Source of the DNA: Diplonema japonicum | Taxonomy: Eukaryota > Euglenozoa > Diplonemea > Diplonemida > Diplonemidae | Direction of reading: 5' to 3' | Length of the DNA: 64,000 nt | Assembly: GCA_964019335.1 (NCBI GenBank) | Contig: OZ025668.1 | Location: 496,001-560,000 of the forward strand | In this document: piece by piece, positions 20,175 to 31,805 of the stretch | Numbering within the stretch: position 1 is the first letter of the stretch | How the letters are laid out: every line of letters starts with the position of its first letter | Translations under genes and position numbers: made by a program | Notes under the pieces: generated by a model | Told to the model about the DNA's origin: nothing | Seen by the model: the letters and a program-made list of their open reading frames with translations, nothing else | Database searches by the model: none

Positions 20175-22412
20175 TCACGCGCTGATGCGAAGGTCTAGTT
20201 CCAGGAATTTGTCCTGCCATGTTTGGATGTTGCATCCGATCTGATAGGTCGTCTGCAGGAGGGACTGAAGCTCAGGGAAATAAAACCTCATCGGTAGGGT
20301 CATGTGCAGCTGGTCCAGGTTTTCTGCAACTGCCTCATTAACTTTGCTGAGGACGTGGCCTATGCAGTACCGCGAGGTGGTGTTGATGAGCGCGCTGTGC
20401 TCCTGCATCACGCGGAACCTCCTCTGCGTCACGGTCGTGTCCACAGCCTCTTCAATGGTGACTAGAAGCTCCCCGTCCCACAGCTGCGGTGGTGGGTCTT
20501 TCACTTGGTTTTCTTCTTCTTCCACTTCCTCTTCTTTCTTCCGCTCTTTCCTTTCATCCACTACCTCTACTTTGTTTCTCAGCAGCGTCCCGGTCTCTTC
20601 CCGCATCCTCCCGACCCACGAAAGTGTGGTCGTCTCCATCGGCTTCTTCCCCACAACTCTCTGCCGCCTGTTTAACGTCAGCTCCTTCTCAGGCAACGTA
20701 AACAGCGATGCCAACGGAACAGGTGTGACCCTGTCCCCCCTCGTACGGGGGTGCCTTGCAGCCGCCACGTCCGTAGGGTACGAGGACACCGTGTAGTGCG
20801 CTTCCATCTCCGGCTGCGTGAAGCTGCTAAGGTCTACGTTCATAAAACCCAGGTGCTCGCCATCTGCGCTGCCGTAGCTCTTTCGCAGTGAGCCTAACGT
20901 TGACTTCTTGAATTCCTTTTTGTCAGGATCGGAAGGTTCCACGTCCGGAGGATCATCAAGAAGCGGGCGGTAGTCGCAAGGAAGTATAGGGAGGACCGCC
21001 TTTGTGCTGGGATGGGGCAGCCTCTTGGGGGGTACCGTCGTGTAGTACTTCTTATACGCGGCCCCGTTGCTGAGCATCTGTTTCATGCGCATGACGCTGT
21101 TGCGCTCGTGGTGGAGGAGGTCGTCGGGTGTAACTGCCAGCTCCAGGCGGCCCTGCTCCAACTCGTTGCGACGCGCTTCACTGCGTATGTTGCACTTCTC
21201 GACACTGCTGCTGTCGACATCGTCCCTGACCTCTGACAACATCCTTCTGACATTCTCTACCTCCACCGGGTCCTCTGCCTGCGCTACCCTGTGGTAGTAC
21301 CTGTCCAGCTGCTCGTAGAACTGCATGGTATTCGTCTTCAGTTGCTTGCTGGACGCTAATAGCTTTTCGCGGAGCCCTTCTTTCAGTATCAGCTGCTTGG
21401 TTCCGTTCGTGACTAGCTCGCTGCACACCTGCAAGCAGCCACACGCGGTTTGGGAACGGTTCACGGACGTGGCGAGTTCTGCGTCTATCCGCACGCTGCA
21501 CTCCAGCCAGTCTGTTTTCCTGCGCTTCACGTCCGCCGTCCACTGGTCAATGCCTTTGCGCTTTGCAAGTTCTGTTTTCATGTTCCTCTTCCGCTCGGTC
21601 ATGACAGCGACTTCGCTTCGGACTCTCTTCAGCAGCTCTTTGATGAGCCGGCGGCTTTTGGTTTGCATCTCAGTCAGGATGGATAGCCGTTTTGTGGTTT
21701 CCCCTCTGCGGGTGCTGGCGTCGTCCAGAGCAGCTTCAGTCTGGTCGAGGTACTGTGACCTGTCGCATGCAAGGGCAGCTCTCTTGAGGCTGATAGTATC
21801 GGTTTCGGTTTGTTGTTTGGTGAGCTTGCTAGCGAGGAGGGCGATGGACTCGGCAAGATTCTCTTCTTTCTCGGCCTGCGAGTTACTGAGCAACTGGACC
21901 TCTTGGCGCAGGTGGCGGATCAGCTGCAGCGAGACCGCAAGCTGTTGCGAGGTCTCCTCCTTCTCCGACAGCATGTCGCCGTCCTCACGGTGTTTGCAGA
22001 TGTTCTCCGTGCACTCTTCGACTTTGAAAACCAAGTCCTCTATTGTCGTCCGTACTCCTGACAGTGTTTCGAGGCGTTCCGACAGAGCCTCTGAAGAAGC
22101 GATCAGCTTCCCAAGGCACATCGAGATGGTGTCTGATGAGTGCGTTGGCATCATTACACTACACGCCTCTAAGTCTCTCAGAAATGCATTTATGTCATGA
22201 CAAGATAATATTTTCTGCAACTTAAGGTTGTCACACGTCTCCCTCAACCGCATCTCGGCCTCTTCGTCCACCCCTTTTTCGTGATACTCTGTGTGCCGCA
22301 CATTGGGCATCTGCGTGGTATCGCACACCGCCTTGTCCGCCTCGTCCACCACTGTCGTCACCAGATCGTCCGCGACTCTCTCAAGCACCCCGATAGCCTC
22401 ATCCTGATGCAT
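20175..22412 (-). CDS. large coiled-coil protein, unknown family
   Basis: A 745-residue protein without introns in this reading. Residues about 40-440 are charged, heptad-rich and predicted coiled coil, rich in Glu, Lys, Arg and Leu with few prolines. The C-terminal third (about 450-745) is globular-looking with Pro-containing segments (PPKRLPHPSTK; KRLPILPCDYRPLL-like region) and an acidic Glu-rich stretch near 645. It has no signal or membrane segments. I do not recognise the family; coiled-coil proteins of this size in protists are often cytoskeletal or ciliary, which is only a guess. The ATG at 22410-22412 is the first in frame. Confidence 0.7.
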   Translation of the reverse strand: MHQDEAIGVLERVADDLVTTVVDEADKAVCDTTQMPNVRHTEYHEKGVDEEAEMRLRETCDNLKLQKILSCHDINAFLRDLEACSVMMPTHSSDTISMCLGKLIASSEALSERLETLSGVRTTIEDLVFKVEECTENICKHREDGDMLSEKEETSQQLAVSLQLIRHLRQEVQLLSNSQAEKEENLAESIALLASKLTKQQTETDTISLKRAALACDRSQYLDQTEAALDDASTRRGETTKRLSILTEMQTKSRRLIKELLKRVRSEVAVMTERKRNMKTELAKRKGIDQWTADVKRRKTDWLECSVRIDAELATSVNRSQTACGCLQVCSELVTNGTKQLILKEGLREKLLASSKQLKTNTMQFYEQLDRYYHRVAQAEDPVEVENVRRMLSEVRDDVDSSSVEKCNIRSEARRNELEQGRLELAVTPDDLLHHERNSVMRMKQMLSNGAAYKKYYTTVPPKRLPHPSTKAVLPILPCDYRPLLDDPPDVEPSDPDKKEFKKSTLGSLRKSYGSADGEHLGFMNVDLSSFTQPEMEAHYTVSSYPTDVAAARHPRTRGDRVTPVPLASLFTLPEKELTLNRRQRVVGKKPMETTTLSWVGRMREETGTLLRNKVEVVDERKERKKEEEVEEEENQVKDPPPQLWDGELLVTIEEAVDTTVTQRRFRVMQEHSALINTTSRYCIGHVLSKVNEAVAENLDQLHMTLPMRFYFPELQSLLQTTYQIGCNIQTWQDKFLELDLRISA

Positions 22413-22853
22413 ATGGCTCTACCAATAAAAAATAAAATTTCAGGGGGTTTTTTTTTTGTTTTTTTTTTTTTTTGTTTCCTTATTCTTGACAGGGTGGGGG
22501 GATATGACTTCTCCTCCTCGATATTCCACCTAAAAACAAATGAATGACAAGGTGGAAAAGCAAATGAATACCGAAGGAAAATGGGAAGGGAGGGGGGGGG
22601 GGGGGGGGAAGAAGTAAAAAGTAAAAAGTAACAGCTTCTCTCTTCATTTTTCTTCCTCTTTGATAACACATACTTTTGACACGAGCGTTTCTCCCGAGGG
22701 GAAACTGGTTACTAAAAAAAAGGGGGGTAGGAAATAAAAACACTTTTTCCCCTTCCCCTCTCTCCTCCTACTCCCATCAGTGAAATTATATCCCAATGAC
22801 ACTATCTTTCCCCCCTTAAATCACTACAACTTAACAAAAAAAAACACTTCTTT
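22413..22853. other. spacer with G, T and A runs
   Basis: About 440 bases of homopolymers (T runs near 22450, a G run of about 16 near 22593). No gene supported. Confidence 0.6.
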
Positions 22854-23663
22854 TTAAACCTGCGACTTCATATTGTTAAGCACTCTCTCGGGGAAGAGCC
22901 CCACCCAGGTATTCAGCAGCTGCGTGCAGGCATCACGGTGCTTGGCATCGATACGACTAGGGAGGTAGGGACCCTGTAGTGTTGTAAAGTTAAATATTAT
23001 CTTTTCCATTTCATACCAGTGACCCCAGTCTCGGTTCTACAATTTTTCTGTACCGCGAGTCATCACTGTTACGCTTGATAATCGAGTCTAGGAGGTACCA
23101 GCATGCAAGGGACTGCTGGGCGGTTTTAACGGAACGAGCACGTTGTTCCCAGCCCTCCACGATCTCATCGGCCTTGTCGATCCTGCGGTGTGCGTCATCA
23201 GTCAGGTTGTTGATGATTGGCTTCCTGATCCCAATTAGATCCTGTTCCATCTTGTTCTTGAACCAACTCACCATTGATGGGTCCAACCTTCTCTTCTTTG
23301 ACATTTCGACTGGAGGTTCCTGTTTTTTTTTTTTTTTTTTTTATGGGCGACAGTGGAGCGATACCTCTCGCCTCCTCTTCCTCTCGGTCTCGGCCCTCTT
23401 TCTGTCAAGATCTCTCCTGCGCTGCATTTCCAGCTCGTCCCGTCTCCTTTGCATTGCTTCTTCTTTCTTCTTCTTCTCCGACTCTTCTTTTCTTTTACGT
23501 TCCTCCTCCATAATCCTTCTCTCCTCCTGAAAAAGTTGTTTTAAGTTTTTTTTTTTTCTTTTCTTCTTTTTCTTTTTTTGAGGCATACCGCACGACGGCG
23601 TTCGTCTTGCCGCCTGCGTTCCTCTTCAGCTCGTCGTTTATCTTCTTTCACTCGGGCTTGTTG

Positions 23664-23701
<38 letters not shown>

Positions 23702-25537
23702 TTGTTGTTGTCATCACACCTGCATTTCTTCGACCCTTCGACGCTCCAGCAAACGGTGTTTCCTCTCAGCCTCCAACCGTTCCAACCGTTCCCTGTCCCG
23801 CTCCCTCTCTGCCATCCTGTCCTTCTCCAGCCTTTCCCGCTCGATCTTCTCAATACGTTCCCTGTCCCTCTCCCTCTCTCTGTCTCTATCCATGTTCATT
23901 TCCCGCGACGTGTCGGCGGGCGCCTTCTCGTACTGCAGAGCGTACACCCTGTTGAAGAGGTAAGGTGCTTGGCCCTCAGCAGAGCTAGCGTCGGCAGCCA
24001 ACTTCGTGGCGCCCGCAGTCCTCATTGCGATTTTCAGTGAATCCAAGAAGAGGTTGTGCCTCTTGTTCGGATAGCCTCGCACATACGCGAACTGCCTGTT
24101 GCCCACAGTCACCACAAAGGTGCAGGTGTTGCCATCGTAGTATTCCCTGATAGCGAGGAAGCCCTGTTCCTTACTCCTGTACTTTTGGCACCTGAACAGT
24201 GCCGCGAGGTGCACTTTAGCTGACCTCAGGCTTTGTGCGTCATTATGGTGCGAAGTGTTGAGGAGGTGCTGAAGGGTGCTGCCAGGCGGGAGCGATCTCT
24301 TCGGCACCTTGACCGCCGTCGGTGGTGCAACCTTCCTTGGAATAGGTGCCGCAGCGGGCGCGTTGGTAGTTGAAGCTGTCGAGACGCGAGAAGTAGGGGC
24401 AGCAGCAGCAGCAGCGGGGGTAGGGGTAGGGGTAGGGGCGGGGGAAGGAGATGCAGCAGCTTCGTTCGCAGACGACCAGGTCTTCAAGATGGACTGGATG
24501 CTGTCCCTTGCAATGAGGTGTGTTCTGCAGTCCTCCTTCGTCCATTTTGCTTTCCCCTCCGCGGCTATGGCCTCCACGCCCACGGGCAAGAGGGGCACCT
24601 CGCTCTCTCCGAACAACCCGGAGTCGAGCACAGCTTCCCTCAGCATCGTCACGTCCGCGGCTATCTGGTTGACACTTGCCCATGCAACATTCGAGGCAAC
24701 ACGTCTCTCGGTGTCGGCCACGATCTTGCGGGACCTGCAGTCGTACCACACGTCGTGGCTGATGATGGCGCCGGCCTGCATTGAGACGTAGGGGTGGACG
24801 GTGGTCACGGCAGAGACGACCTCGCTAGAGAGCGCGCTGGCAGGGACAGTGAAGATGGAGAGCGGGTTCTTAAAGGGTGGCTTGTCAAACAGAGGGACGA
24901 TGCAAGTAACACGTGTTTGGTACAAATCAGCAACACGGTTGGTAATCTCACTCGCGAACTTCTCGCCAGTATAGAGTCGCGATATAGAGGGGTTGGGGCA
25001 GATCACAATACGCTTCGTCGGGCAGGACGACGCTGCTATCTTGACAAAGAAGCCGTTGCTGATGGGGATGCCGAGCGTGAGGGCTGCGGAATATCCCTGC
25101 GCCATGATGACAGCTTTGGGGAGGGGAAGGAGGTTCTTGTGCTCTGTTTCATCATGCACAACCGAGGCTGCGGGCACAATGCACTGTAGGTGTCTATCAA
25201 TAACCATGCCCTCACACCTGCCCTCTTCGGCAATCGTCACAGACTCAACAAGGTCGTTGTCGGCAAGAGCAGCTTCCACCTTGAGCATCGTTGCTTGTGT
25301 TTCGAACTGCACTGTGACTTCGTCGCCCTCTGCCTTGGCTTCCTTGCACTCTTCTTTTGCCCCCAGCCATTCGATTAAGGCCGCAACCTCGTTGTCGTCT
25401 TTCATCACAACCTGTGCTTTGAATGCACAGCTGCCCACAACGTATACGTACCTCTTCTTGCAGCCCTCCCATTCCCTCCAAGGGGATATCTGCTTAAATC
25501 GAGCGAATTCCCCTTCTCCTGTAACTTCTTCCGCCAT
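22854..25537 (-). CDS. five-exon CID-domain protein with novel N-terminal region
   Basis: Exons 23720-25537, 23589-23666, 23365-23526, 23017-23319 and 22854-22973 join in phase into 826 residues. Introns are 53, 62, 45 and 43 bases. Residues 1-350 form a globular region I do not recognise, followed by an Ala/Pro/Thr linker. About 440-530 is an alpha/beta stretch (GFLAIREYYDGNT, CTFVVTVGNRQFAY) that could be a dsRBD-like fold. About 550-690 is a single Arg/Glu-rich helix crossing three exons. The C-terminal 135 residues resemble a CID, the RNA polymerase II tail-interacting domain of Pcf11 and RPRD proteins (KPIINNLTDDA, ACWYLLDSIIKR, LLNTWVGLFPERVL). Inference: a nuclear factor linking transcription to 3'-end processing. 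Alternative: a CID relative with another partner. The ATG is at 25535-25537. Confidence 0.75.
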
Positions 25538-25810
25538 TATCGTTGTAGAAGGTCCTTGGTGGTACTGGGTTAAGTGTCTCAAAAGAGAAAAAAAAATCTT
25601 TTTATTTTTTTTTTTTTTGCTTATGCTCCTTTTATTTTTTGTCGTTTTTTTTTTTCTTACCGAGAACGAACATGGGGTAATTTTTTTTAGTTCGCATTGG
25701 CGCCTTGTTTCTTTTTTTTTTTTTTTAAATCCGTAGTTTTCAGCTTCGGATGATAGGGCTGTAGAAGCCTCAATAGTACGCCATGGCAGTTCTTGTAGAT
25801 GCCCTGCTCT

Positions 25811-25872
<62 letters not shown>

Positions 25873-26301
25873 CGAAATTGGTGTAACGTTTGCTTGCCTT
25901 ATTTTTTGAACGCCTCATCTAAAACTTCAAAAGAAGAGAGGGGGGGAAAAGAGAAATAAAACCACAGGACACAAAAAGTCTATGCTGCAGTGCCTGGGAA
26001 GTAAAAATATACGTAAAAAAGAAAAGGGAAAAAAAAAAAAGGAAAATTTCCTCTGTTCTTTTCCTAGAATAAGGGAGAAAGGGGTTATAAAAGAAGAAAA
26101 GAATAAAGAAAAGAGAAATGCTTCTATTGATCTTCTTTTAAGTTCCCCCCTCCATGCGACCTTCGGATGAGAAGGTTTACGTTTTGTTTAATTCACCCCT
26201 CCCCTTCCCTTCTCCCAGCTAATCATGTTTATCGCAACAAACAAGGATTGAGCAAGGTACCTACTACGTTACTTTCTATTCCCCCTCTCTCCATCTCTTT
26301 C
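25538..26301. other. spacer with a 57-base T run
   Basis: About 760 bases including T runs and an uninterrupted T run at 25813-25869. The more complex stretch 25730-25812 has no ORF and no RNA fold I could name. Nothing else supported. Confidence 0.6.
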
Positions 26302-26349
26302 CTATACGAAATCCATTTTGATCTTCATATCGCAAGTCTTTGCCTGGGT

Positions 26350-26385
<36 letters not shown>

Positions 26386-27967
26386 CTTTTTTCAAGACGC
26401 TTCCCCTCTCCCTACATACCAGTGAATCGCAAACAGCACCCGACCTAATGAGCTCCACAGCCGCCTCCATGTCGGGGTAGGTGAACCTGTCCCCCTCGAG
26501 AGGGGGGATGACGGAGCGGACGATCTCGACGAGCTTTGTGGTGCCCTTGCCCTCTCCGAGGTCCTTGTTGAACTCCCTCCCTTGGGCCGCGCAGAGCATC
26601 TCGATGGACACGACGTGCTCGGTGTTCTCGAGGATCTCGCGGGCCTTCCTCGCGGCGTGGGTCCCCATCGACACGTGGTCCTCTTGGTTGGCGCTGGTCG
26701 GGATGGTGTCCACGGACGAGGGGTGCGCGAGCACCTTGTTCTCGCTGCAGAGCGCGGCGGAGGTCACCTGCGCGATCATGTAGCCGCTGTCCAGCCCCGG
26801 GTTGGGGGCGAGGAACCCGGGCATCCTGCTCAGGTCAGGGTTCACGAGTTGCTCCGTGCGCCTCTCGGAGATGTTGGCGAGGGTGCACAGGGAGGTTGAC
26901 AGGTAGTCCATCGTCATCGAGATCGGCATCCCGTGGAAGTGTCCCGCCGAGATGATCTCCTTCGTGTCCGGGAAGATGATCGGGTTGTCCGTCACGCTGT
27001 TGATCTCCCTTTCCAGCACCGTCGTCACGTGGTCCACCGCCGTCTTCACCGCCCCGTGCACGATCGGGATGCAGCGCAGGGAGTACGGGTCCTGCACCCT
27101 GTCGCAGTCGGCGTGGCTCGACAGCACCTCCGACTCCGCTAGGATCTGCCGCATGTTCCACGAGGTGGCCCGGTGGCCCGGGTCCCCCTTCAGGGCCGCG
27201 AGGCGGTCGTCGAACGGCGTCGCCGTCCCCATCAGCGCCTCCAGAGAGAGCGCCGCCACAGCGTCCGCGCTCACCAACAAGCGCTGCGCCCGCAGCACCG
27301 TCAGCACAGCCGTCGCCTTCATAATCTCCGTCCCGTTGATCATCGCGAGGCCCTCCTTCGCGTCCAAGGCCACGGGCTCCTCGCCGATCGCCGCGAGCGC
27401 CTCCGTCGCCGTCATCAGCACCGGCTCCTTCCCCTCCGCCACCAAATAGGCCTGCCCGTGACCCATGTAGGCGGCCGCCATGTGCGACAGGGGCGCCAGG
27501 TCCCCGCTCGCCCCCACCGAGCCCTTCCTCGGGACGAACGGGACGAACCCCTTGTTGAAGAGCCTCACCATGAACTCCACCAACGAGAGCCTGATCCCGG
27601 AGTGGCCCTGCGTCAAGCCGTTCAAACGGAGGATCTGCGCGATCCTCACCTCCTCCAGTGGCATAGGCTCCCCCACCCCGCAGCAGTGCGACAGCACCAG
27701 GTTCTCCTGCAGCTTCGGAAGGTTCTCCCGCGAGATCACCACGTTCTTCAGCTTCCCGAACCCCGTCGTCAGACCGTACACCACGTTCCCGCTCTCCACG
27801 TGGTGGTCCACCAGGCGGCGCGCCTTCTCCACCTTCTCCCGCGACTCCTCCGTCAGGGAAAGCGTCACGTCCAGCGACCCCGTCGACACCCCGTTCAGCT
27901 CCGACAGGGTGAGGGACCTGTCCCCCCCGAGGACGATGCGCTGCAGCAGGGTGCGGCTGATCTTCAT
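26302..27967 (-). CDS. HAL: histidine ammonia-lyase, two exons
   Basis: Removes ammonia from L-histidine to give urocanate, the first step of histidine breakdown. Exon 26420-27967 plus a 14-codon exon 26302-26343, joined across a 76-base intron holding a run of about 30 A, give 529 residues, close to the usual 500-odd. Seen: catalytic Tyr64 in YGLTTGFG, the Ala153-Ser154-Gly155 triad (GSVGASGDLAPLSH) that forms the MIO cofactor, and conserved blocks HADCDRVQDPYSLR and TSANQEDHVSM. The coding GC content is far higher than in neighbours, with G or C at nearly every third position, which may mean transfer or strong expression. The ATG at 27965-27967 is 13 bases from a CTTTTAG acceptor-like site. 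Confidence 0.95.
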
Positions 27968-28057
27968 TTTTTACTTCTTCTAAAAGAAAGAACAACCTGG
28001 ATGGGGGGAATATAAAGAAAGGGAAACAAGCAAAAAATGTATACAATAAATATACAA
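27968..28057 (-). promoter_or_regulatory. 90-base junction with two AG acceptor-like sites
   Basis: On the coding strand the junction carries TTTCCCTTTCTTTATATTC, then CATCCAG and CTTTCTTTTAG (last base at 27980), followed by an A-rich leader into the ATG. This is the same arrangement as at other gene junctions in the window. Confidence 0.45.
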
Positions 28058-28441
28058 TCACCTGAAACTAGCTAAGTGCAGGGATGGCTTTCTGTCGGCG
28101 TGGAACTGAGCAGAGAACAGGCCGTCCAGTCTGTGGTGGGCCTTTGCGAGAGGGGGTCCTTTCAAGATGTTCCCTTTGCACTTCACCTGCCCAGCAGACA
28201 TAGGGGTTGAAACCGTGATGGGGGCAGCTGGTCCCCGTTTTTTCGCCGACGGGGGCCTTCCTTTGCACACTTTCTTATTTGCGTTCCCCCGCCCACAAGG
28301 GCGCACTGGAAAAAAAATAGTGTCTTCACGATCAACACCTGCAGAGTGGGGTTTGCCTCGACCTAGTTGCACCACCATCTTTGCCCACTGCAATTCAGCA
28401 CTCCTCTTCGGGCTGTAAAGCCCTTGACGCCATTTTGACAT
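28058..28441 (-). CDS. small basic protein, unknown
   Basis: A 127-residue basic protein starting MSKWRQGLYSPKRS and ending SLHLASFR. It is rich in Lys, Arg, Pro and Gly, with CGRGNANKKVCKG in the middle. A 33-base GT-AG intron (CTGCAG before GTGTTG, ending TTTTCCAG) could be removed in frame near residue 42; without it the protein stays open. No family recognised. It is supported by composition and by its place 90 bases before the ammonia-lyase gene in the co-directional array. The start could be wrong. Confidence 0.4.
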   Translation of the reverse strand: MSKWRQGLYSPKRSAELQWAKMVVQLGRGKPHSAGVDREDTIFFPVRPCGRGNANKKVCKGRPPSAKKRGPAAPITVSTPMSAGQVKCKGNILKGPPLAKAHHRLDGLFSAQFHADRKPSLHLASFR

Positions 28442-28817
28442 ATAACCGTGTAAACTTTTTTTTATTTTTCTTATTTTTTTTTGTTCGTTGTGATATAGAG
28501 GCAAACAAATAAAACTCCCCAAAAAAAAAAAAAAAAAGGAAAGGAAAAAAAAAAAAAAAAAAAGACGACACATAGGAAAGAGACGGAGAAGAGAAAAAAT
28601 AAAAAAAATAAAAAATAAAAAATAAAAAAAAAAATGAGGAGTTTTTTTTCCCCCTTTTCTTTTCAAAAAATTCTTTCGTTTTTCTTTTTTTCTTTTTTTT
28701 CTTCTTCTTCTTTTTTTTTTTTCCATTTTTAACCCAAGGGTGCTGGGTAAGGTAGCATATAAAAAAAAATAATAATAAAAACACAAACAAAAGACAAAGA
28801 AAAGAAACTTGGAAGGA

Positions 28818-28895
<78 letters not shown>

Positions 28896-29366
28896 ATGTG
28901 AGCACAAAGGAAGAAAAAAAATATGGAACGCAAAAAAAAGGGGGGGGGAGGGAGAGAAGGAGGGAGTGAAAGCAACATTGCTTTCCACATTTTTTCTTTT
29001 TTTTTATTATCTCCCGCTAAGTTCTCTCTCTTTTTTTTTTTTTTTTATATTTTATTATTTTTTTTCTTCAAAACCAATCACTCTCTCGTAAATAATACAA
29101 ACAAAAGTATTCAATAAACAACTGGGGGGTACAACCTGAGGGGCTACAGCGACACATCTTGGCAACAACCCCCACAATACGAGACACGGGCGGGTGGAAA
29201 AAAATAAAAAAATAAGAAAAAAAAAAGGTTCAGAAAACAGAGAAAAGCCTTTGACATGTTGTTTTTTTTTGGGGGGGGGAAAGAAAGGGAAGAACAAGGC
29301 AATTCGTAGCATTCTCTCCTTTTTTTTTTTTTTTTTTTTTAAATGTTTTTTCCCTTCCCCCTTTTG

Positions 29367-29399
<33 letters not shown>

Positions 29400-30294
29400 T
29401 ATTACTGCTAGTTGCACTAACACAACAAGTACAGACCACTGCTCATGTGTTTATGTCACGGGGGAAGAAAAAAGAAAAAAGAAAATACTGCGATGGACGG
29501 GGAAGGGGAAAAAGAAAAAAAAAAAAGAAAAAAAGAAAAAAAAAAATACACTAGTAAAAACACCTTTATTTTTGCGATTCTCCCCTATAACATTGCTGTT
29601 TCTTTCTTCTACTTCTCCTGGGAAAAGAAAAAAAAAAAGGGGGGGGAGGAATTACACTAACCCACAAGAAGACCAAGGTTTAGGGAACAAGGTAGCGAAA
29701 GTCGCACTTTAAAAAAAAGAAAATTGTCGAGCCTCTGGTACAGGGACGAAGCGAACAAATGAAGACGACGAAGAAAAAGAAGAAAAAAAAAAGAAAAAAA
29801 AAAGCAGGAATAGCCTTCGCTACTTTTTTTTTTTTTTTGGTCCCCTGTTCTGTTTCTTTCCCCTTCCCTCTTCAGTTGCACAGCTCTTTTTCTTTCTCGT
29901 TAATTCCCTTGTCCCTGCGCCTCTGCGTCATACACGTATTTTTTTTTTTGTTTTTGTTTCCTCCTTCTTCTTACATGAGAACAAAAAAAAAAAAAAAAAA
30001 AGAAAAGAAAACCTAACATTCATTCCACATAGGTGTGTAAAACCACATCAACTGCACAAGGTAATTACATTCATGTGACACGGTACTTTAAAAAAGAATT
30101 AATAAGTGGCCCTACCTTTTTTTTCTTCTTGACCTTGACTCAGATTCTTCAGTAAGACCCCAACGGGTTTTTTCTTTTCTTTTTTTTTTTTTTAAATTTA
30201 GAAATACGGTCTGCGAGATGGCTCCTTTCTTACTTCCCCTCTCCTCTTTCGTTCCTTTCAACGGAAAGACAAGGCATGGGAATGTGAGGAGGGG

Positions 30295-30335
<41 letters not shown>

Positions 30336-31805
30336 GAAAAAGAAAAAATAGGGGGAAAAAATAAAAAAAAATGGTATAAATTTTTTTTGTTGAATTATTG
30401 TGTAAAATTTTGAAAAAGCTTGTTTTTTTTTTTTTCATTTTTTTTCCCCCTTTGAAGCTACGTCTCGCCCCCCCCCCCCCCCCCCCCCTTTTTTTCCCCT
30501 CTTCCTTTTTTTTTCTTGCGAAAATAGCAACAATAAAAAAGGGGGAGTGGTGCATTGGGTTAGAAAGTTTTTTTTTTTCAGCGTGTTAATGTGGTGTGCG
30601 TACGACCGCGAAACAGAAATATAGGAAAAGAAAGGGGGGAAAAAAAAAGGAAAAAAAAAAAAAAAAAAACATAAAGCAGATCACACTAAAACACGCACGT
30701 CTTTGGGACGGACAGAGGGTGGGGGTGGAAGGAAGAAAAAGAAAATTTAGAAATGGTTGCTATCATATCACCGAGCCTTCGCTTTTTGGAATAAATATTT
30801 TCCATAGAATTGAGAAAGATCGGTACTTTTCTTTTTCTTTTCTTTTTTTTTTTTTGGTGCCACACAGGAGTAAAAGTAAAATACAAAAAAAAGGGAGGGG
30901 GTAATTAGAAGTTGACAAAGGAAGATACCGTCAAGTAAGGGTGTCATTTCATGCCCCCATCCCTTCTTCCCCCAATCATAAAAAAAAACCACTGGAAAAA
31001 AAAAGGTGGGGGGTAAAATACATACACGCGAGAAAAAACAAAAAAATGATGGAAAGTAAAGAGAACACCAGTACTTTTTTTTTGAGGGGGGGTTTTTTTT
31101 TATAAAAAGAAAAAAGGCTACAAGGAGTAGTTTCACAACACACAAGTTACCTCTTTTTATTCCTCTTCCTTTTCTTTTTTTTTTTCTTTTTTCTTCTTCT
31201 TTTTTTTTAACCCTCATAACATTTCTACTGGCATCCCCTTTGCAGTATTCCATTACACAAACGAAAAATGAGTATAAAAAAAAATAAAAATAAAAATAAA
31301 AAAGAGTAAATCATAGCATGCACGTAATATTGGTACCGATCTGGTATTTTAATCCATTCTGAAATTTCGTATTCCAAGGGGATTCCTTGGGGAGTGCTAA
31401 CACTAATATTGTGTTTTACTTTAACAGGAAAAATAACGGATTTGGGGATTATTTTATGTTTTTTTTTTTTCCTTCTTTTTTTTTTTTTTTTTTTTTCAAG
31501 CACAATGAAAGCATGGTGGATGTTCTTGATAGATATGACGTGCATGGTATGGTTAAAAAAAGAAAAAAAAAAAGAGAAAATAAAAATAAAAAACGAAAGG
31601 ACTTTTCATTTCCTCCTTTCTCTTCTTTTGCAGTTTTTTTTTTTTTTTTTTTGGCCGTCTTATAAAAAAAAAGAAAGAAAAAAATAAATAGAAACTAAAA
31701 GTATTTTTTTTTCCAATTGGTTTTCATTATTCCCCCCCCCCCCCTCACAAGTTCTCCTTCTTATTCTTCACGTATTCTTTCTCCTTCGCAAAAGAAAAAA
31801 AAACC
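28442..31805. other. 3.4 kb homopolymer-rich spacer
   Basis: Dominated by A and T runs, among them about 72 A at 28821-28892, about 36 A at 29367-29396 and 30297-30333, and a C run near 30470-30487. One minus-strand stretch, 31310-31445, has coding character (VIFPVKVKHNISVS and EISEWIKIPDRYQ). It could be an exon of an unresolved gene flanked by A-rich introns. The long Phe- or Lys-rich ORFs are artefacts. Confidence 0.5.

Noticed and set aside
26835-28061. Long Gly/Arg-rich ORFs in other frames and on the plus strand over the ammonia-lyase
   Set aside because: They are by-products of the very high GC third positions; only the ammonia-lyase frame has conserved motifs.
28442-31700. Phe- or Lys-rich ORFs of 60-300 codons
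   Set aside because: They are translated poly-A or poly-T with no conserved composition. The only coding-like patch, about 31310-31445, is noted as unresolved.
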